Shown here piece after piece: positions 24,039-37,682 of a stretch of DNA of 64,000 nucleotides (position 1 is the first letter of the stretch; the number at the start of each line of letters is the position of its first letter). The notes under the pieces were generated by a model that searched no databases, was not told the origin of the DNA, and saw only the letters and a list, made by a program, of their open reading frames with translations. The stretch is from positions 558,001 to 622,000 of the forward strand of contig OX467085.1 of NCBI GenBank assembly GCA_950106755.1. Reading direction: 5' to 3'. Source of the DNA: Climacium dendroides. Its lineage: Eukaryota > Streptophyta > Bryopsida > Hypnales > Climaciaceae. Made by a program: the position numbers and the translations under genes.

Positions 24039-26728
24039 ACTTCTTCAATTGAACTTGTTTTAAAAAAAAGACTCTAGAAATCATGTTGGATTTGATAGAC
24101 ACCAAACCAATAAATTATATCGATTTGACGTGGAAGCATGTCCGAAAACATAACACACAAGGTTCAAACCTTCAAAATAACTAGGATTTATAGAAAAATG
24201 AAGTTTAAGAGAACCCTATAGCTTCCCCACACTTCTTCAATTGATCTTGCTTTCAAAAAAAGACTCTAGAAATCATGTTGGATTTGATAGACACCAAACC
24301 AATAAATTATATCGATTTGACGTGGAAGCATGTCCGAAAACATAACACACAAGTTGAGAACCTTCAAAATAACTAGGATTTATAGAAAAATGAAGTTTAA
24401 GAGAACCCTATTGATTCCCCACACTTCTTCAATTGAACTTGTTTTAAAAAAAAGACTCTAGAAATCATGTTGGATTTGATAGACACCAAACCAATAAATT
24501 ATATCGATTTGACGTGGAAGCATGTCCGAAAACATAACACACAAGTTGAAAACCTTCAAAATAATTAGGATTCATAGAAAAATGACGTTTAAGAGAACCC
24601 TGTTGATTCCCCACACTTCTTCAATTGAACTTGTTTTAAAAAAAAGACTCTAGAAATCATGTTGGATTTGATAGACACCAAACCAATAAATTATATCGAT
24701 TTGACGTGGAAGCATGTCCGAAAACATAACACACAAGTTGAAAACCTTCAAAATAACAAGGATTCATAGAAAAATGAAGTTTAAGAGAACCCTATTGATT
24801 CCCCACAGTTCTTCAATTGAACTTGTTTCAAAAAAAAGACTCTAGAAATCATGTTGGATTTGATAGACACCAAACCAATAAATTATATCGATTTGACGTG
24901 GAAGCATGTCCGAAAACATAACACACAAGTTGAAAACCTTCAAAATAATTAGGATTCATAGAAAAATGAAGTTTAAAAGAACCCTGTTGATTCCCCACAC
25001 TTCTTCAATTGATCTTGCTTTCAAAAAAAGACTCTAGAAATCATGTTGGATTTGATAGACACCAAACCAATAAATTATATCGATTTGACGTGGAAGCATG
25101 TCCGAAAACATAACACACAAGTTGAAAACCTTCAAAATAATTAGGATTCATAGAGAAATGAAGTTTAAGAGAACCCTATTGCTTCCCCACACTTCTTCAA
25201 TTGAACTTGTTTTAAAATAAAGACTCTAGAAATCATGTTGGATTTGATAGACACCAAACCAATAAATTATATCGATTTGACGTGGAAGCATGTCCGAAAA
25301 CATAACACACAAGTTGAAAACCTTCAAAATAACTAGGATTCATAGAAAAATGAAGTTTAAGAGAACCCTATTGCTTCCCCACACTTCTTCAATTGAACTT
25401 GTTTTAAAAAAAAGACTCTAGAAATCATGTTGGATTTGATAGACACCAAACCAATAAATTATATCGATTTGACGTGGAAGCATGTCCGAAAACATAACAC
25501 ACAAGTTGAAAACCTTCAAAATAATTAGGATTCATAGAAAAATGAAGTTTAAAAGAACCCTGTTGATTCCCCACACTTCTTCAATTGATCTTGCTTTCAA
25601 AAAAAGACTCTAGAAATCATGTTGGATTTGATAGACACCAAACCAATAAATTATATCGATTTGACGTGGAAGCATGTCCGAAAACATAACACACAAGTTG
25701 CAAACCTTCAAAATAACTAGGATTCATAGAAAAATGAAGTTTAAGAGAACCCTATTGCTTCCCCACACTTCTTCAATTGAACTTGTTTTAAAATAAAGAC
25801 TCTAGAAATCATGTTGGATTTGATAGACACCAAACCAATAAATTATATCGATTTGACGTGGAAGCATGTCCGAAAACATAACACACAAGTTGAAAACCTT
25901 CAAAATAACTAGGATTCATAGAAAAATGAAGTTTAAGAGAACCCTATTGCTTCCCCACACTTCTTCAATTGAACTTGTTTTAAAAAAAAGACTCTAGAAA
26001 TCATGTTGGATTTGATAGACACCAAACCAATAAATTATATCGATTTGACGTGGAAGCATGTCCGAAAACATAACACACAAGTTGAAAACCTTCAAAATAA
26101 TTAGGATTCATAGAAAAATGAAGTTTAAAGGAACCCTATTGATTCCCCACAGTTCTTCAATTGAACTTGTTTTAAAATAAAAGACTCTAGAAATCATGTT
26201 GGATTTGATAGACACCAAACCAATAAATTATATCGATTTGACGTGGAAGCATGTCCGAAAACATAACACACAAGTTGCAAACCTTCAAAATAACTAGGAT
26301 TCATAGAAAAATGAAGTTTAAGAGAACCCTATTGCTTCCCCACACTTCTTCAATTGAACTTGTTTTAAAATAAAGACTCTAGAAATCATGTTGGATTTGA
26401 TAGACACCAAACCAATAAATTATATCGATTTGACGTGGAAGCATGTCCGAAAACATAACACACAAGTTGAAAACCTTCAAAATAACTAGGATTCATAGAA
26501 AAATGAAGTTTAAGGGAACCCTATTGATTCCCCACAGTTCTTCAATTGAACTTGTTTTAAAATAAAAGATTCTAGAAATCATGTTGGATTTGATAGACAC
26601 CAAACCAATAAATTATATCGATTTGACGTGGAAGCATGTCCGAAAACATAACACACAAGTTGAAAACCTTCAAAATAACTAGGATTCATAGAAAAATGAA
26701 GTTTAAGAGAACCCTATTGCTTCCCCAC
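24039..26728. repeat. 19-mer block core, copy III (2690 bp)
   Basis: Fourteen monomers start at 24039, 24231, 24423, 24615, 24807, 24999, 25191, 25383, 25575, 25767, 25959, 26151, 26344 and 26536. They match 12121-14810 unit for unit, with equal total length (2690 bases) 11,918 bases away. The two units deleted from copy II are present. Landmarks are GGTTCAAACC/CTATAGC (24039), GTTGAGAACC (24231) and GATTCTAG (26536). Differences from copy I are CTAG not CTAC at 24807 and 26151, GTTGCAAACC at 26151, and AATTAGG at 25383; the last is shared with copy II. Confidence 0.92.
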
Positions 26729-29228
26729 ACTTCTTCAATTGAACTTGTTTTAAAATAAAGACTCTAGAAATCATGTTGGATTTGATAGACACCAAACCAA
26801 TAAATTATATCGATTTGACGTGGAAGCATGTCCGAAAACATAACACACAAGTTGAAAACCTTCAAAATAATTAGGATTCATAGAGAAATGAAGTTTAAAA
26901 GAACCCTGTTGATTCCCCACACTTCTTCAATTGATCTTGCTTTCAAAAAAAGACTCTAGAAATCATGTTGGATTTGATAGACACCAAACCAATAAATTAT
27001 ATCGATTTGACGTGGAAGCATGTCCGAAAACATAACACACAAGTTGAAAACCTTCAAAATAACTAGGATTCATAGAAAAATGAAGTTTAAGAGAACCCTA
27101 TTGCTTCCCCACACTTCTTCAATTGAACTTGTTTTAAAATAAAGACTCTAGAAATCATGTTGGATTTGATAGACACCAAACCAATAAATTATATCGATTT
27201 GACGTGGAAGCATGTCCGAAAACATAACACACAAGTTGAAAACCTTCAAAATAATTAGGATTCATAGAAAAATGAAGTTTAAGAGAACCCTATTGCTTCC
27301 CCACACTTCTTCAATTGAACTTGTTTTAAAATAAAAGACTCTAGAAATCATGTTGGATTTGATAGACACCAAACCAATAAATTATATCGATTTGACGTGG
27401 AAGCATGTCCGAAAACATAACACACAAGTTGAAAACCTTCAAAATAATTAGGATTCATAGAGAAATGAAGTTTAAAAGAACCCTGTTGATTCCCCACACT
27501 TCTTCAATTGATCTTGCTTTCAAAAAAAGACTCTAGAAATCATGTTGGATTTGATAGACACCAAACCAATAAATTATATCGATTTGACGTGGAAGCATGT
27601 CCGAAAACATAACACACAAGTTGAAAACCTTCAAAATAACTAGGATTCATAGAAAAATGAAGTTTAAGAGAACCCTATTGCTTCCCCACACTTCTTCAAT
27701 TGAACTTGTTTTAAAAAAAAGACTCTAGAAATCATGTTGGATTTGATAGACACCAAACCAATAAATTATATCGATTTGACGTGGAAGCATGTCCGAAAAC
27801 ATAACACACAAGTTGCAAACCTTCAAAATAACTAGGATTCATAGAAAAATGAAGTTTAAGAGAACCCTATTGCTTCCCCACACTTCTTCAATTGAACTTG
27901 TTTTAAAATAAAGACTCTAGAAATCATGTTGGATTTGATAGACACCAAACCAATAAATTATATCGATTTGACGTGGAAGCATGTCCGAAAACATAACACA
28001 CAAGTTGAAAACCTTCAAAATAATTAGGATTCATAGAAAAATGAAGTTTAAGAGAACCCTATTGATTCCCCACAGTTCTTCAATTGAACTTGTTTTAAAA
28101 TAAAAGACTCTACAAATCATGTTGGATTTGATAGACACCAAACCAATAAATTATATCGATTTGACGTGGAAGCATGTCCGAAAACATAACACACAAGTTG
28201 AAAACCTTCAAAATAACAAGGATTCATAGAAAAATGAAGTTTAAGAGAACCCTATTGCTTCCCCACACTTCTTCAATTGAACTTGTTTTAAAATAAAAGA
28301 CTCTAGAAATCATGTTGGATTTGATAGACACCAAACCAATAAATTATATCGATTTGACGTGGAAGCATGTCCGAAAACATAACACACAAGTTGAAAACCT
28401 TCAAAATAATTAGGATTCATAGAGAAATGAAGTTTAAAAGAACCCTGTTGATTCCCCACACTTCTTCAATTGATCTTGCTTTCAAAAAAAGACTCTAGAA
28501 ATCATGTTGGATTTGATAGACACCAAACCAATAAATTATATCGATTTGACGTGGAAGCATGTCCGAAAACATAACACACAAGTTGAAAACCTTCAAAATA
28601 ACTAGGATTCATAGAAAAATGAAGTTTAAGAGAACCCTATTGCTTCCCCACACTTCTTCAATTGAACTTGTTTTAAAAAAAAGACTCTAGAAATCATGTT
28701 GGATTTGATAGACACCAAACCAATAAATTATATCGATTTGACGTGGAAGCATGTCCGAAAACATAACACACAAGTTGCAAACCTTCAAAATAACTAGGAT
28801 TCATAGAAAAATGAAGTTTAAGAGAACCCTATTGCTTCCCCACACTTCTTCAATTGAACTTGTTTTAAAATAAAGACTCTAGAAATCATGTTGGATTTGA
28901 TAGACACCAAACCAATAAATTATATCGATTTGACGTGGAAGCATGTCCGAAAACATAACACACAAGTTGAAAACCTTCAAAATAACTAGGATTCATAGAA
29001 AAATGAAGTTTAAGGGAACCCTATTGATTCCCCACAGTTCTTCAATTGAACTTGTTTTAAAATAAAAGACTCTAGAAATCATGTTGGATTTGATAGACAC
29101 CAAACCAATAAATTATATCGATTTGACGTGGAAGCATGTCCGAAAACATAACACACAAGTTGAAAACCTTCAAAATAATTAGGATTCATAGAGAAATGAA
29201 GTTTAAAAGAACCCTGTTGATTCCCCAC
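26729..29228. repeat. Subarray of L4-led cycles of 3, 5 and 4 units
   Basis: Thirteen monomers start at 26729, 26921, 27113, 27305, 27498, 27690, 27882, 28074, 28267, 28460, 28652, 28844 and 29036. Each L4 unit (26921, 27498, 28460) follows a TAGAGAAATG/R4 unit and starts a cycle: L4-L1-L2, L4-L3-L1-L2-L2, then L4-L3-L1-L2. The cycles look like indel versions of one another. Unit 28074 has CTAC and AACAAGG. Confidence 0.87.
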
Positions 29229-32200
29229 ACTTCTTCAATTGATCTTGCTTTCAAAAAAAGACTCTAGAAATCATGTTGGATTTGATAGACACCAAACCAA
29301 TAAATTATATCGATTTGACGTGGAAGCATGTCCGAAAACATAACACACAAGTTGAAAACCTTCAAAATAACTAGGATTCATAGAAAAATGAAGTTTAAGA
29401 GAACCCTATTGCTTCCCCACACTTCTTCAATTGAACTTGTTTTAAAATAAAGACTCTAGAAATCATGTTGGATTTGATAGACACCAAACCAATAAATTAT
29501 ATCGATTTGACGTGGAAGCATGTCCGAAAACATAACACACAAGTTGCAAACCTTCAAAATAACTAGGATTCATAGAAAAATGAAGTTTAAGAGAACCCTA
29601 TTGCTTCCCCACACTTCTTCAATTGAACTTGTTTTAAAATAAAGACTCTAGAAATCATGTTGGATTTGATAGACACCAAACCAATAAATTATATCGATTT
29701 GACGTGGAAGCATGTCCGAAAACATAACACACAAGTTGAAAACCTTCAAAATAATTAGGATTCATAGAAAAATGAAGTTTAAAAGAACCCTGTTGATTCC
29801 CCACACTTCTTCAATTGATCTTGCTTTCAAAAAAAGACTCTAGAAATCATGTTGGATTTGATAGACACCAAACCAATAAATTATATCGATTTGACGTGGA
29901 AGCATGTCCGAAAACATAACACACAAGTTGCAAACCTTCAAAATAATTAGGATTCATAGAGAAATGAAGTTTAAAAGAACCCTGTTGATTCCCCACACTT
30001 CTTCAATTGATCTTGCTTTCAAAAAAAGACTCTAGAAATCATGTTGGATTTGATAGACACCAAACCAATAAATTATATCGATTTGACGTGGAAGCATGTC
30101 CGAAAACATAACACACAAGTTGAAAACCTTCAAAATAACTAGGATTCATAGAAAAATGAAGTTTAAGGGAACCCTATTGATTCCCCACAGTTCTTCAATT
30201 GAACTTGTTTTAAAATAAAAGACTCTAGAAATCATGTTGGATTTGATAGACACCAAACCAATAAATTATATCGATTTGACGTGGAAGCATGTCCGAAAAC
30301 ATAACACACAAGTTGAAAACCTTCAAAATAATTAGGATTCATAGAGAAATGAAGTTTAAAAGAACCCTGTTGATTCCCCACACTTCTTCAATTGATCTTG
30401 CTTTCAAAAAAAGACTCTAGAAATCATGTTGGATTTGATAGACACCAAACCAATAAATTATATCGATTTGACGTGGAAGCATGTCCGAAAACATAACACA
30501 CAAGTTGAAAACCTTCAAAATAACTAGGATTCATAGAAAAATGAAGTTTAAGAGAACCCTATTGCTTCCCCACACTTCTTCAATTGAACTTGTTTTAAAA
30601 TAAAGACTCTAGAAATCATGTTGGATTTGATAGACACCAAACCAATAAATTATATCGATTTGACGTGGAAGCATGTCCGAAAACATAACACACAAGTTGC
30701 AAACCTTCAAAATAACTAGGATTCATAGAAAAATGAAGTTTAAGAGAACCCTATTGCTTCCCCACACTTCTTCAATTGAACTTGTTTTAAAATAAAGACT
30801 CTAGAAATCATGTTGGATTTGATAGACACCAAACCAATAAATTATATCGATTTGACGTGGAAGCATGTCCGAAAACATAACACACAAGTTGCAAACCTTC
30901 AAAATAATTAGGATTCATAGAGAAATGAAGTTTAAAAGAACCCTGTTGATTCCCCACACTTCTTCAATTGATCTTGCTTTCAAAAAAAGACTCTAGAAAT
31001 CATGTTGGATTTGATAGACACCAAACCAATAAATTATATCGATTTGACGTGGAAGCATGTCCGAAAACATAACACACAAGTTGCAAACCTTCAAAATAAT
31101 TAGGATTCATAGAGAAATGAAGTTTAAAAGAACCCTGTTGATTCCCCACACTTCTTCAATTGATCTTGCTTTCAAAAAAAGACTCTAGAAATCATGTTGG
31201 ATTTGATAGACACCAAACCAATAAATTATATCGATTTGACGTGGAAGCATGTCCGAAAACATAACACACAAGTTGAAAACCTTCAAAATAACTAGGATTC
31301 ATAGAAAAATGAAGTTTAAGAGAACCCTATTGCTTCCCCACACTTCTTCAATTGAACTTGTTTTAAAATAAAGACTCTAGAAATCATGTTGGATTTGATA
31401 GACACCAAACCAATAAATTATATCGATTTGACGTGGAAGCATGTCCGAAAACATAACACACAAGTTGCAAACCTTCAAAATAACTAGGATTCATAGAAAA
31501 ATGAAGTTTAAGAGAACCCTATTGCTTCCCCACACTTCTTCAATTGAACTTGTTTTAAAATAAAGACTCTAGAAATCATGTTGGATTTGATAGACACCAA
31601 ACCAATAAATTATATCGATTTGACGTGGAAGCATGTCCGAAAACATAACACACAAGTTGAAAACCTTCAAAATAATTAGGATTCATAGAAAAATGAAGTT
31701 TAAAAGAACCCTGTTGATTCCCCACACTTCTTCAATTGATCTTGCTTTCAAAAAAAGACTCTAGAAATCATGTTGGATTTGATAGACACCAAACCAATAA
31801 ATTATATCGATTTGACGTGGAAGCATGTCCGAAAACATAACACACAAGTTGCAAACCTTCAAAATAATTAGGATTCATAGAGAAATGAAGTTTAAAAGAA
31901 CCCTGTTGATTCCCCACACTTCTTCAATTGATCTTGCTTTCAAAAAAAGACTCTAGAAATCATGTTGGATTTGATAGACACCAAACCAATAAATTATATC
32001 GATTTGACGTGGAAGCATGTCCGAAAACATAACACACAAGTTGCAAACCTTCAAAATAACTAGGATTCATAGAAAAATGAAGTTTAAGAGAACCCTATTG
32101 CTTCCCCACACTTCTTCAATTGAACTTGTTTTAAAATAAAGACTCTAGAAATCATGTTGGATTTGATAGACACCAAACCAATAAATTATATCGATTTGAC

Positions 32201-35200
32201 GTGGAAGCATGTCCGAAAACATAACACACAAGTTGAAAACCTTCAAAATAACTAGGATTCATAGAAAAATGAAGTTTAAGAGAACCCTATTGCTTCCCCA
32301 CACTTCTTCAATTGAACTTGTTTTAAAAAAAAGACTCTAGAAATCATGTTGGATTTGATAGACACCAAACCAATAAATTATATCGATTTGACGTGGAAGC
32401 ATGTCCGAAAACATAACACACAAGTTTAAAACCTTCAAAATAATTAGGATTCATAGAAAAATGAAGTTTAAAAGAACCCTGTTGATTCCCCACACTTCTT
32501 CAATTGAACTTGTTTTAAAATAAAAGACTCTAGAAATCATGTTGGATTTGATAGACACCAAACCAATAAATTATATCGATTTGACGTGGAAGCATGTCCG
32601 AAAACATAACACACAAGTTGAAAACCTTCAAAATAATTAGGATTCATAGAAAAATGAAGTTTAAAAGAACCCTGTTGATTCCCCACACTTCTTCAATTGA
32701 TCTTGCTTTCAAAAAAAGACTCTAGAAATCATGTTGGATTTGATAGACACCAAACCAATAAATTATATCGATTTGACGTGGAAGCATGTCCGAAAACATA
32801 ACACACAAGTTGCAAACCTTCAAAATAACTAGGATTCATAGAAAAATGAAGTTTAAGAGAACCCTATTGCTTCCCCACACTTCTTCAATTGAACTTGTTT
32901 TAAAATAAAGACTCTAGAAATCATGTTGGATTTGATAGACACCAAACCAATAAATTATATCGATTTGACGTGGAAGCATGTCCGAAAACATAACACACAA
33001 GTTGAAAACCTTCAAAATAACTAGGATTCATAGAAAAATGAAGTTTAAGAGAACCCTATTGCTTCCCCACACTTCTTCAATTGAACTTGTTTTAAAATAA
33101 AGACTCTAGAAATCATGTTGGATTTGATAGACACCAAACCAATAAATTATATCGATTTGACGTGGAAGCATGTCCGAAAACATAACACACAAGTTGAAAA
33201 CCTTCAAAATAATTAGGATTCATAGAAAAATGAAGTTTAAAAGAACCCTGTTGATTCCCCACACTTCTTCAATTGATCTTGCTTTCAAAAAAAGACTCTA
33301 GAAATCATGTTGGATTTGATAGACACCAAACCAATAAATTATATCGATTTGACGTGGAAGCATGTCCGAAAACATAACACACAAGTTGCAAACCTTCAAA
33401 ATAATTAGGATTCATAGAGAAATGAAGTTTAAAAGAACCCTGTTGATTCCCCACACTTCTTCAATTGATCTTGCTTTCAAAAAAAGACTCTAGAAATCAT
33501 GTTGGATTTGATAGACACCAAACCAATAAATTATATCGATTTGACGTGGAAGCATGTCCGAAAACATAACACACAAGTTGCAAACCTTCAAAATAACTAG
33601 GATTCATAGAAAAATGAAGTTTAAGAGAACCCTATTGCTTCCCCACACTTCTTCAATTGAACTTGTTTTAAAATAAAGACTCTAGAAATCATGTTGGATT
33701 TGATAGACACCAAACCAATAAATTATATCGATTTGACGTGGAAGCATGTCCGAAAACATAACACACAAGTTGAAAACCTTCAAAATAACTAGGATTCATA
33801 GAAAAATGAAGTTTAAGAGAACCCTATTGCTTCCCCACACTTCTTCAATTGAACTTGTTTTAAAATAAAAGACTCTAGAAATCATGTTGGATTTGATAGA
33901 CACCAAACCAATAAATTATATCGATTTGACGTGGAAGCATGTCCGAAAACATAACACACAAGTTGCAAACCTTCAAAATAACTAGGATTCATAGAAAAAT
34001 GAAGTTTAAGAGAACCCTATTGCTTCCCCACACTTCTTCAATTGAACTTGTTTTAAAATAAAGACTCTAGAAATCATGTTGGATTTGATAGACACCAAAC
34101 CAATAAATTATATCGATTTGACGTGGAAGCATGTCCGAAAACATAACACACAAGTTGAAAACCTTCAAAATAACTAGGATTCATAGAAAAATGAAGTTTA
34201 AGGGAACCCTATTGATTCCCCACAGTTCTTCAATTGAACTTGTTTTAAAATAAAAGACTCTAGAAATCATGTTGGATTTGATAGACACCAAACCAATAAA
34301 TTATATCGATTTGACGTGGAAGCATGTCCGAAAACATAACACACAAGTTGCAAACCTTCAAAATAACTAGGATTCATAGAAAAATGAAGTTTAAGAGAAC
34401 CCTATTGCTTCCCCACACTTCTTCAATTGAACTTGTTTTAAAATAAAGACTCTAGAAATCATGTTGGATTTGATAGACACCAAACCAATAAATTATATCG
34501 ATTTGACGTGGAAGCATGTCCGAAAACATAACACACAAGTTGAAAACCTTCAAAATAATTAGGATTCATAGAAAAATGAAGTTTAAAAGAACCCTGTTGA
34601 TTCCCCACACTTCTTCAATTGATCTTGCTTTCAAAAAAAGACTCTAGAAATCATGTTGGATTTGATAGACACCAAACCAATAAATTATATCGATTTGACG
34701 TGGAAGCATGTCCGAAAACATAACACACAAGTTGCAAACCTTCAAAATAATTAGGATTCATAGAGAAATGAAGTTTAAAAGAACCCTGTTGATTCCCCAC
34801 ACTTCTTCAATTGATCTTGCTTTCAAAAAAAGACTCTAGAAATCATGTTGGATTTGATAGACACCAAACCAATAAATTATATCGATTTGACGTGGAAGCA
34901 TGTCCGAAAACATAACACACAAGTTGCAAACCTTCAAAATAACTAGGATTCATAGAAAAATGAAGTTTAAGAGAACCCTATTGCTTCCCCACAGTTCTTC
35001 AATTGAACTTGTTTTAAAATAAAGACTCTAGAAATCATGTTGGATTTGATAGACACCAAACCAATAAATTATATCGATTTGACGTGGAAGCATGTCCGAA
35101 AACATAACACACAAGTTGAAAACCTTCAAAATAATTAGGATTCATAGAAAAATGAAGTTTAAAAGAACCCTGTTGATTCCCCACACTTCTTCAATTGATC

Positions 35201-37682
35201 TTGCTTTCAAAAAAAGACTCTAGAAATCATGTTGGATTTGATAGACACCAAACCAATAAATTATATCGATTTGACGTGGAAGCATGTCCGAAAACATAAC
35301 ACACAAGTTGCAAACCTTCAAAATAATTAGGATTCATAGAGAAATGAAGTTTAAAAGAACCCTGTTGATTCCCCACACTTCTTCAATTGATCTTGCTTTC
35401 AAAAAAAGACTCTAGAAATCATGTTGGATTTGATAGACACCAAACCAATAAATTATATCGATTTGACGTGGAAGCATGTCCGAAAACATAACACACAAGT
35501 TGCAAACCTTCAAAATAACTAGGATTCATAGAAAAATGAAGTTTAAGAGAACCCTATTGCTTCCCCACAGTTCTTCAATTGAACTTGTTTTAAAATAAAG
35601 ACTCTAGAAATCATGTTGGATTTGATAGACACCAAACCAATAAATTATATCGATTTGACGTGGAAGCATGTCCGAAAACATAACACACAAGTTGAAAACC
35701 TTCAAAATAACTAGGATTCATAGAAAAATGAAGTTTAAGAGAACCCTATTGCTTCCCCACACTTCTTCAATTGAACTTGTTTTAAAAAAAAGACTCTAGA
35801 AATCATGTTGGATTTGATAGACACCAAACCAATAAATTATATCGATTTGACGTGGAAGCATGTCCGAAAACATAACACACAAGTTTAAAACCTTCAAAAT
35901 AATTAGGATTCATAGAAAAATGAAGTTTAAAGGAACCCTATTGATTCCCCACAGTTCTTCAATTGAACTTGTTTTAAAATAAAAGACTCTAGAAATCATG
36001 TTGGATTTGATAGACACCAAACCAATAAATTATATCGATTTGACGTGGAAGCATGTCCGAAAACATAACACACAAGTTGAAAACCTTCAAAATAACTAGG
36101 ATTCATAGAAAAATGAAGTTTAAGAGAACCCTATTGCTTCCCCACACTTCTTCAATTGAACTTGTTTTAAAATAAAGACTCTAGAAATCATGTTGGATTT
36201 GATAGACACCAAACCAATAAATTATATCGATTTGACGTGGAAGCATGTCCGAAAACATAACACACAAGTTGAAAACCTTCAAAATAACTAGGATTCATAG
36301 AAAAATGAAGTTTAAGGGAACCCTATTGATTCCCCACAGTTCTTCAATTGAACTTGTTTTAAAATAAAAGACTCTAGAAATCATGTTGGATTTGATAGAC
36401 ACCAAACCAATAAATTATATCGATTTGACGTGGAAGCATGTCCGAAAACATAACACACAAGTTGCAAACCTTCAAAATAATTAGGATTCATAGAAAAATG
36501 AAGTTTAAAAGAACCCTGTTGATTCCCCACACTTCTTCAATTGATCTTGCTTTCAAAAAAAGACTCTAGAAATCATGTTGGATTTGATAGACACCAAACC
36601 AATAAATTATATCGATTTGACGTGGAAGCATGTCCGAAAACATAACACACAAGTTGCAAACCTTCAAAATAACTAGGATTCATAGAAAAATGAAGTTTAA
36701 GAGAACCCTATTGCTTCCCCACACTTCTTCAATTGAACTTGTTTTAAAATAAAGACTCTAGAAATCATGTTGGATTTGATAGACACCAAACCAATAAATT
36801 ATATCGATTTGACGTGGAAGCATGTCCGAAAACATAACACACAAGTTGCAAACCTTCAAAATAACTAGGATTCATAGAAAAATGAAGTTTAAGAGAACCC
36901 TATTGCTTCCCCACACTTCTTCAATTGAACTTGTTTTAAAATAAAGACTCTAGAAATCATGTTGGATTTGATAGACACCAAACCAATAAATTATATCGAT
37001 TTGACGTGGAAGCATGTCCGAAAACATAACACACAAGTTGAAAACCTTCAAAATAATTAGGATTCATAGAAAAATGAAGTTTAAAAGAACCCTGTTGATT
37101 CCCCACACTTCTTCAATTGATCTTGCTTTCAAAAAAAGACTCTAGAAATCATGTTGGATTTGATAGACACCAAACCAATAAATTATATCGATTTGACGTG
37201 GAAGCATGTCCGAAAACATAACACACAAGTTGCAAACCTTCAAAATAATTAGGATTCATAGAGAAATGAAGTTTAAAAGAACCCTGTTGATTCCCCACAC
37301 TTCTTCAATTGATCTTGCTTTCAAAAAAAGACTCTAGAAATCATGTTGGATTTGATAGACACCAAACCAATAAATTATATCGATTTGACGTGGAAGCATG
37401 TCCGAAAACATAACACACAAGTTGAAAACCTTCAAAATAACTAGGATTCATAGAAAAATGAAGTTTAAGAGAACCCTATTGCTTCCCCACACTTCTTCAA
37501 TTGAACTTGTTTTAAAAAAAAGACTCTAGAAATCATGTTGGATTTGATAGACACCAAACCAATAAATTATATCGATTTGACGTGGAAGCATGTCCGAAAA
37601 CATAACACACAAGTTGAAAACCTTCAAAATAATTAGGATTCATAGAGAAATGAAGTTTAAAAGAACCCTGTTGATTCCCCAC
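29229..37682. repeat. L1-L1-L4-L4 tetramer subarray (768 bp period)
   Basis: Forty-four monomers, 192-193 bp each, run from 29229 to 37682. Complete L1-L1-L4-L4 tetramers lie at 29421-30188, 30574-31341, 31342-32109, 32879-33646 and 36723-37490, each 768 bases. Two adjacent L1-L4-L4 trimers of 576 bases lie at 34417-34992 and 34993-35568. Between them are altered cycles containing L2 or L3 units (30189, 32302, 32494, 33839, 34224, 35761, 35953, 36338). Typically the second L1 ends R4, the first L4 has GTTGCAAACC, TAGAGAAATG and R4, and the second L4 ends R1. GTTTAAAACC marks 32302 and 35761. Confidence 0.9.
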
